NCBI GenBank assembly: GCA_945859605.1
Contig: OX243816.1
Coordinates: 24,874,199-24,938,198, forward strand
DNA length: 64,000 bases
From: Lumbricus rubellus
Lineage: Eukaryota > Annelida > Clitellata > Crassiclitellata > Lumbricidae
Direction: 5' to 3'
The notes under the pieces are model-generated. The model ran no database searches, was not told the origin of the DNA, and saw nothing but the letters and a program-made list of their open reading frames with translations. Positions within the stretch are counted from its first letter, which is position 1. Each line of letters starts with the position of its first letter. Of the stretch, positions 62,995 through 64,000 are shown piece by piece. The translations under genes were made by a program, and so were the position numbers.

Positions 62995-63240
62995 TATGCA
63001 CTTGTACCAACGTTTATCTGTATGCACTCAGAGATTCAACGCCATAGCCTTCAGAGGAACATTCTCACAACCAACCCGGGTCGAGGACGACCAGCCATAC
63101 TAATAATTAAATGCACTATACATTAGTTTTTAGTATGCTGTTAGTACATTATGATTGCGTTTTGTCAGGCGTTCACTGTTCAGCAAGCACAGCCAGTTGG
63201 CGTTGCACAGTTGGTATCAGAAATAAATGATGGTTATACA
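62995..63240 (+). pseudogene. RLE-type retrotransposon copy M, C-terminal end and 3' UTR
   Basis: Reads HLYQRLSVCTQRFNAIAFRG then TFSQPTRVEDDQPY and stops at 63103. The 3' UTR (…GTCAGGCGTTCACTG…GAAATAAATGATGG) resembles that of copy N, but its middle part differs. (TAA)n follows at 63241-63294. Confidence 0.88.
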
Positions 63241-63294
63241 TAATAATAATAATAATAATATCAATAATAAAAATAATAATAATAATAATAATAA

Positions 63295-63600
63295 TGGAGT
63301 TGGGGTGTCGCATGACCGCCGTCTCTGGGGACCCTCGAGAGACTTTGCACTTATTTCAACGTTTGTCTATCTGCACCCAGAGATTTAATGCCATAGCCTT
63401 CAGGGGCACATTTGCACAACACACCAGGGTAGAGGGCGACTGATTTGACTAATTTGCATCTAACTTAGTTTTAGTTGTGGAAAACAATTAGCACATTGTG
63501 CCTGTGTCTGTCAGGCGTTTGCACATTTGCACATTTGTTTGCACATTTTAAAACGGAAATAAATGATGATTTATATAATTTAAAAAAAAATAAAATAAAA
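63295..63600 (+). pseudogene. RLE-type retrotransposon copy N, last ~48 codons and complete 3' UTR
   Basis: Starts within (TAA)n and reads ELGCRMTAVSGDPRETLHLF, QRLSICTQRFNAIAFRGTFA and a stop at 63443. The 3' UTR to about 63575 contains GTGTCTGTCAGGCGTTTGCA; the insertion in the Polinton polymerase (9494-9634) is a copy of this same UTR. Confidence 0.88.
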
Positions 63601-63765
<165 letters not shown>

Positions 63766-64000
63766 GTGAAGCTTTGACGAAATGTCTGGAGAACAGATGC
63801 ACGGAGCTGGAGTTGGCAATAAGCAGATTAGAGTACATTGCCAAACATGATGCTTTGACCCTCCTCAGATTCTCACTCAGCTCCCAGAGACTGGTGTACA
63901 CATTAAGATGCTGCCCTTGTACAGGTCACGTTTTGTTGGACAGATTCGACGAAATTCTTCGAAACGGATTAAGTACAGTCTTCAACATCGCCTTATCGAA
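63766..64000 (+). pseudogene. RLE-type retrotransposon copy O, RT thumb fragment at window edge
   Basis: The plus strand reads LTKCLENRCTELELAISRLE, HDALTLLRFSLSSQRLVYTL, and FDEILRNGLSTVFNIALS to the edge. It corresponds to the segment between LLGAPL and the knuckle in copy M, but is more diverged. No frame break is seen in the visible part. It continues beyond the window. Confidence 0.75.

Overview
This is eukaryotic, almost certainly metazoan, repeat-rich DNA. There are no operons or ribosome-binding-site structure, and no host gene with splice structure that I can support. Non-LTR retrotransposons, DNA transposons, a broken Polinton/Maverick-like element and long (TAA)n, (CATA)n and (TTAC)n arrays fill most of the window. 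TAGGCCTA-type words recur throughout. Together with RLE-type retrotransposons, CR1/L2-like and RTE-like LINEs, hAT elements and a Polinton, this would fit a marine invertebrate (an echinoderm-like or other deuterostome genome is my guess), but the sequence alone does not fix the species.

Layout. 0.3-5.6 kb: five copies or tails of one restriction-like-endonuclease (RLE) retrotransposon group (R2/R4-like) separated by (TTA)n arrays. 5.7-6.1 kb: a short element whose ends are built from GGACA...CCCCC units. 6.3-13.5 kb: a Polinton/Maverick wreck with diverged inverted repeats, PolB, pX-like, DUF8207-like and integrase/chromodomain remnants; a Tc1/mariner-like element sits in its left repeat and a retrotransposon 3' tail sits in its polymerase gene. 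13.6-15.6 kb: LINE tails and a (TTAC)n array. 15.6-22.2 kb: a GC-rich block of diverged direct repeats that I cannot assign. 22.2-24.8 kb: mariner and hAT remnants, the hAT interrupted by a second GGACA element. 24.8-35.7 kb: RLE copies, one interrupted by a CR1/L2-like LINE that is itself interrupted by a 689-bp fold-back element. 36.5-43.9 kb: an aspartic-protease-like ORF, a minus-strand CR1/L2-like LINE, an RLE fragment and an almost complete RTE-like LINE. 43.9-51.2 kb: a long-inverted-repeat element, in it a third GGACA element, in that a hAT inside a (CATA)n array; then an RLE tail hit by two different hATs. 51.2-57.5 kb: an RLE copy split by a 5.2-kb hAT, which contains a LINE fragment, which contains a 3.2-kb inverted-repeat element with CCGG target duplications. 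57.6-64 kb: the most complete RLE copy, split by a hAT-like element carrying seven TGACGTCA palindromes and by a second copy of the 689-bp fold-back, then two further RLE pieces.

The coding sequences do not form a pathway. They are replication and integration modules of separate mobile elements: APE-type endonuclease plus RT in the LINEs, RT plus RLE in the R2/R4-like group, and PolB plus integrase in the Polinton. Most are frameshifted or truncated. The value of the window is the insertion record. Many insertions have exact target-site duplications, which let individual elements be delimited to the base and ordered in time. The least explained items are the GGACA family, a motif array shared between two different inverted-repeat elements, the twin 689-bp fold-backs, the CRE-bearing hAT-like element and the GC-rich block.
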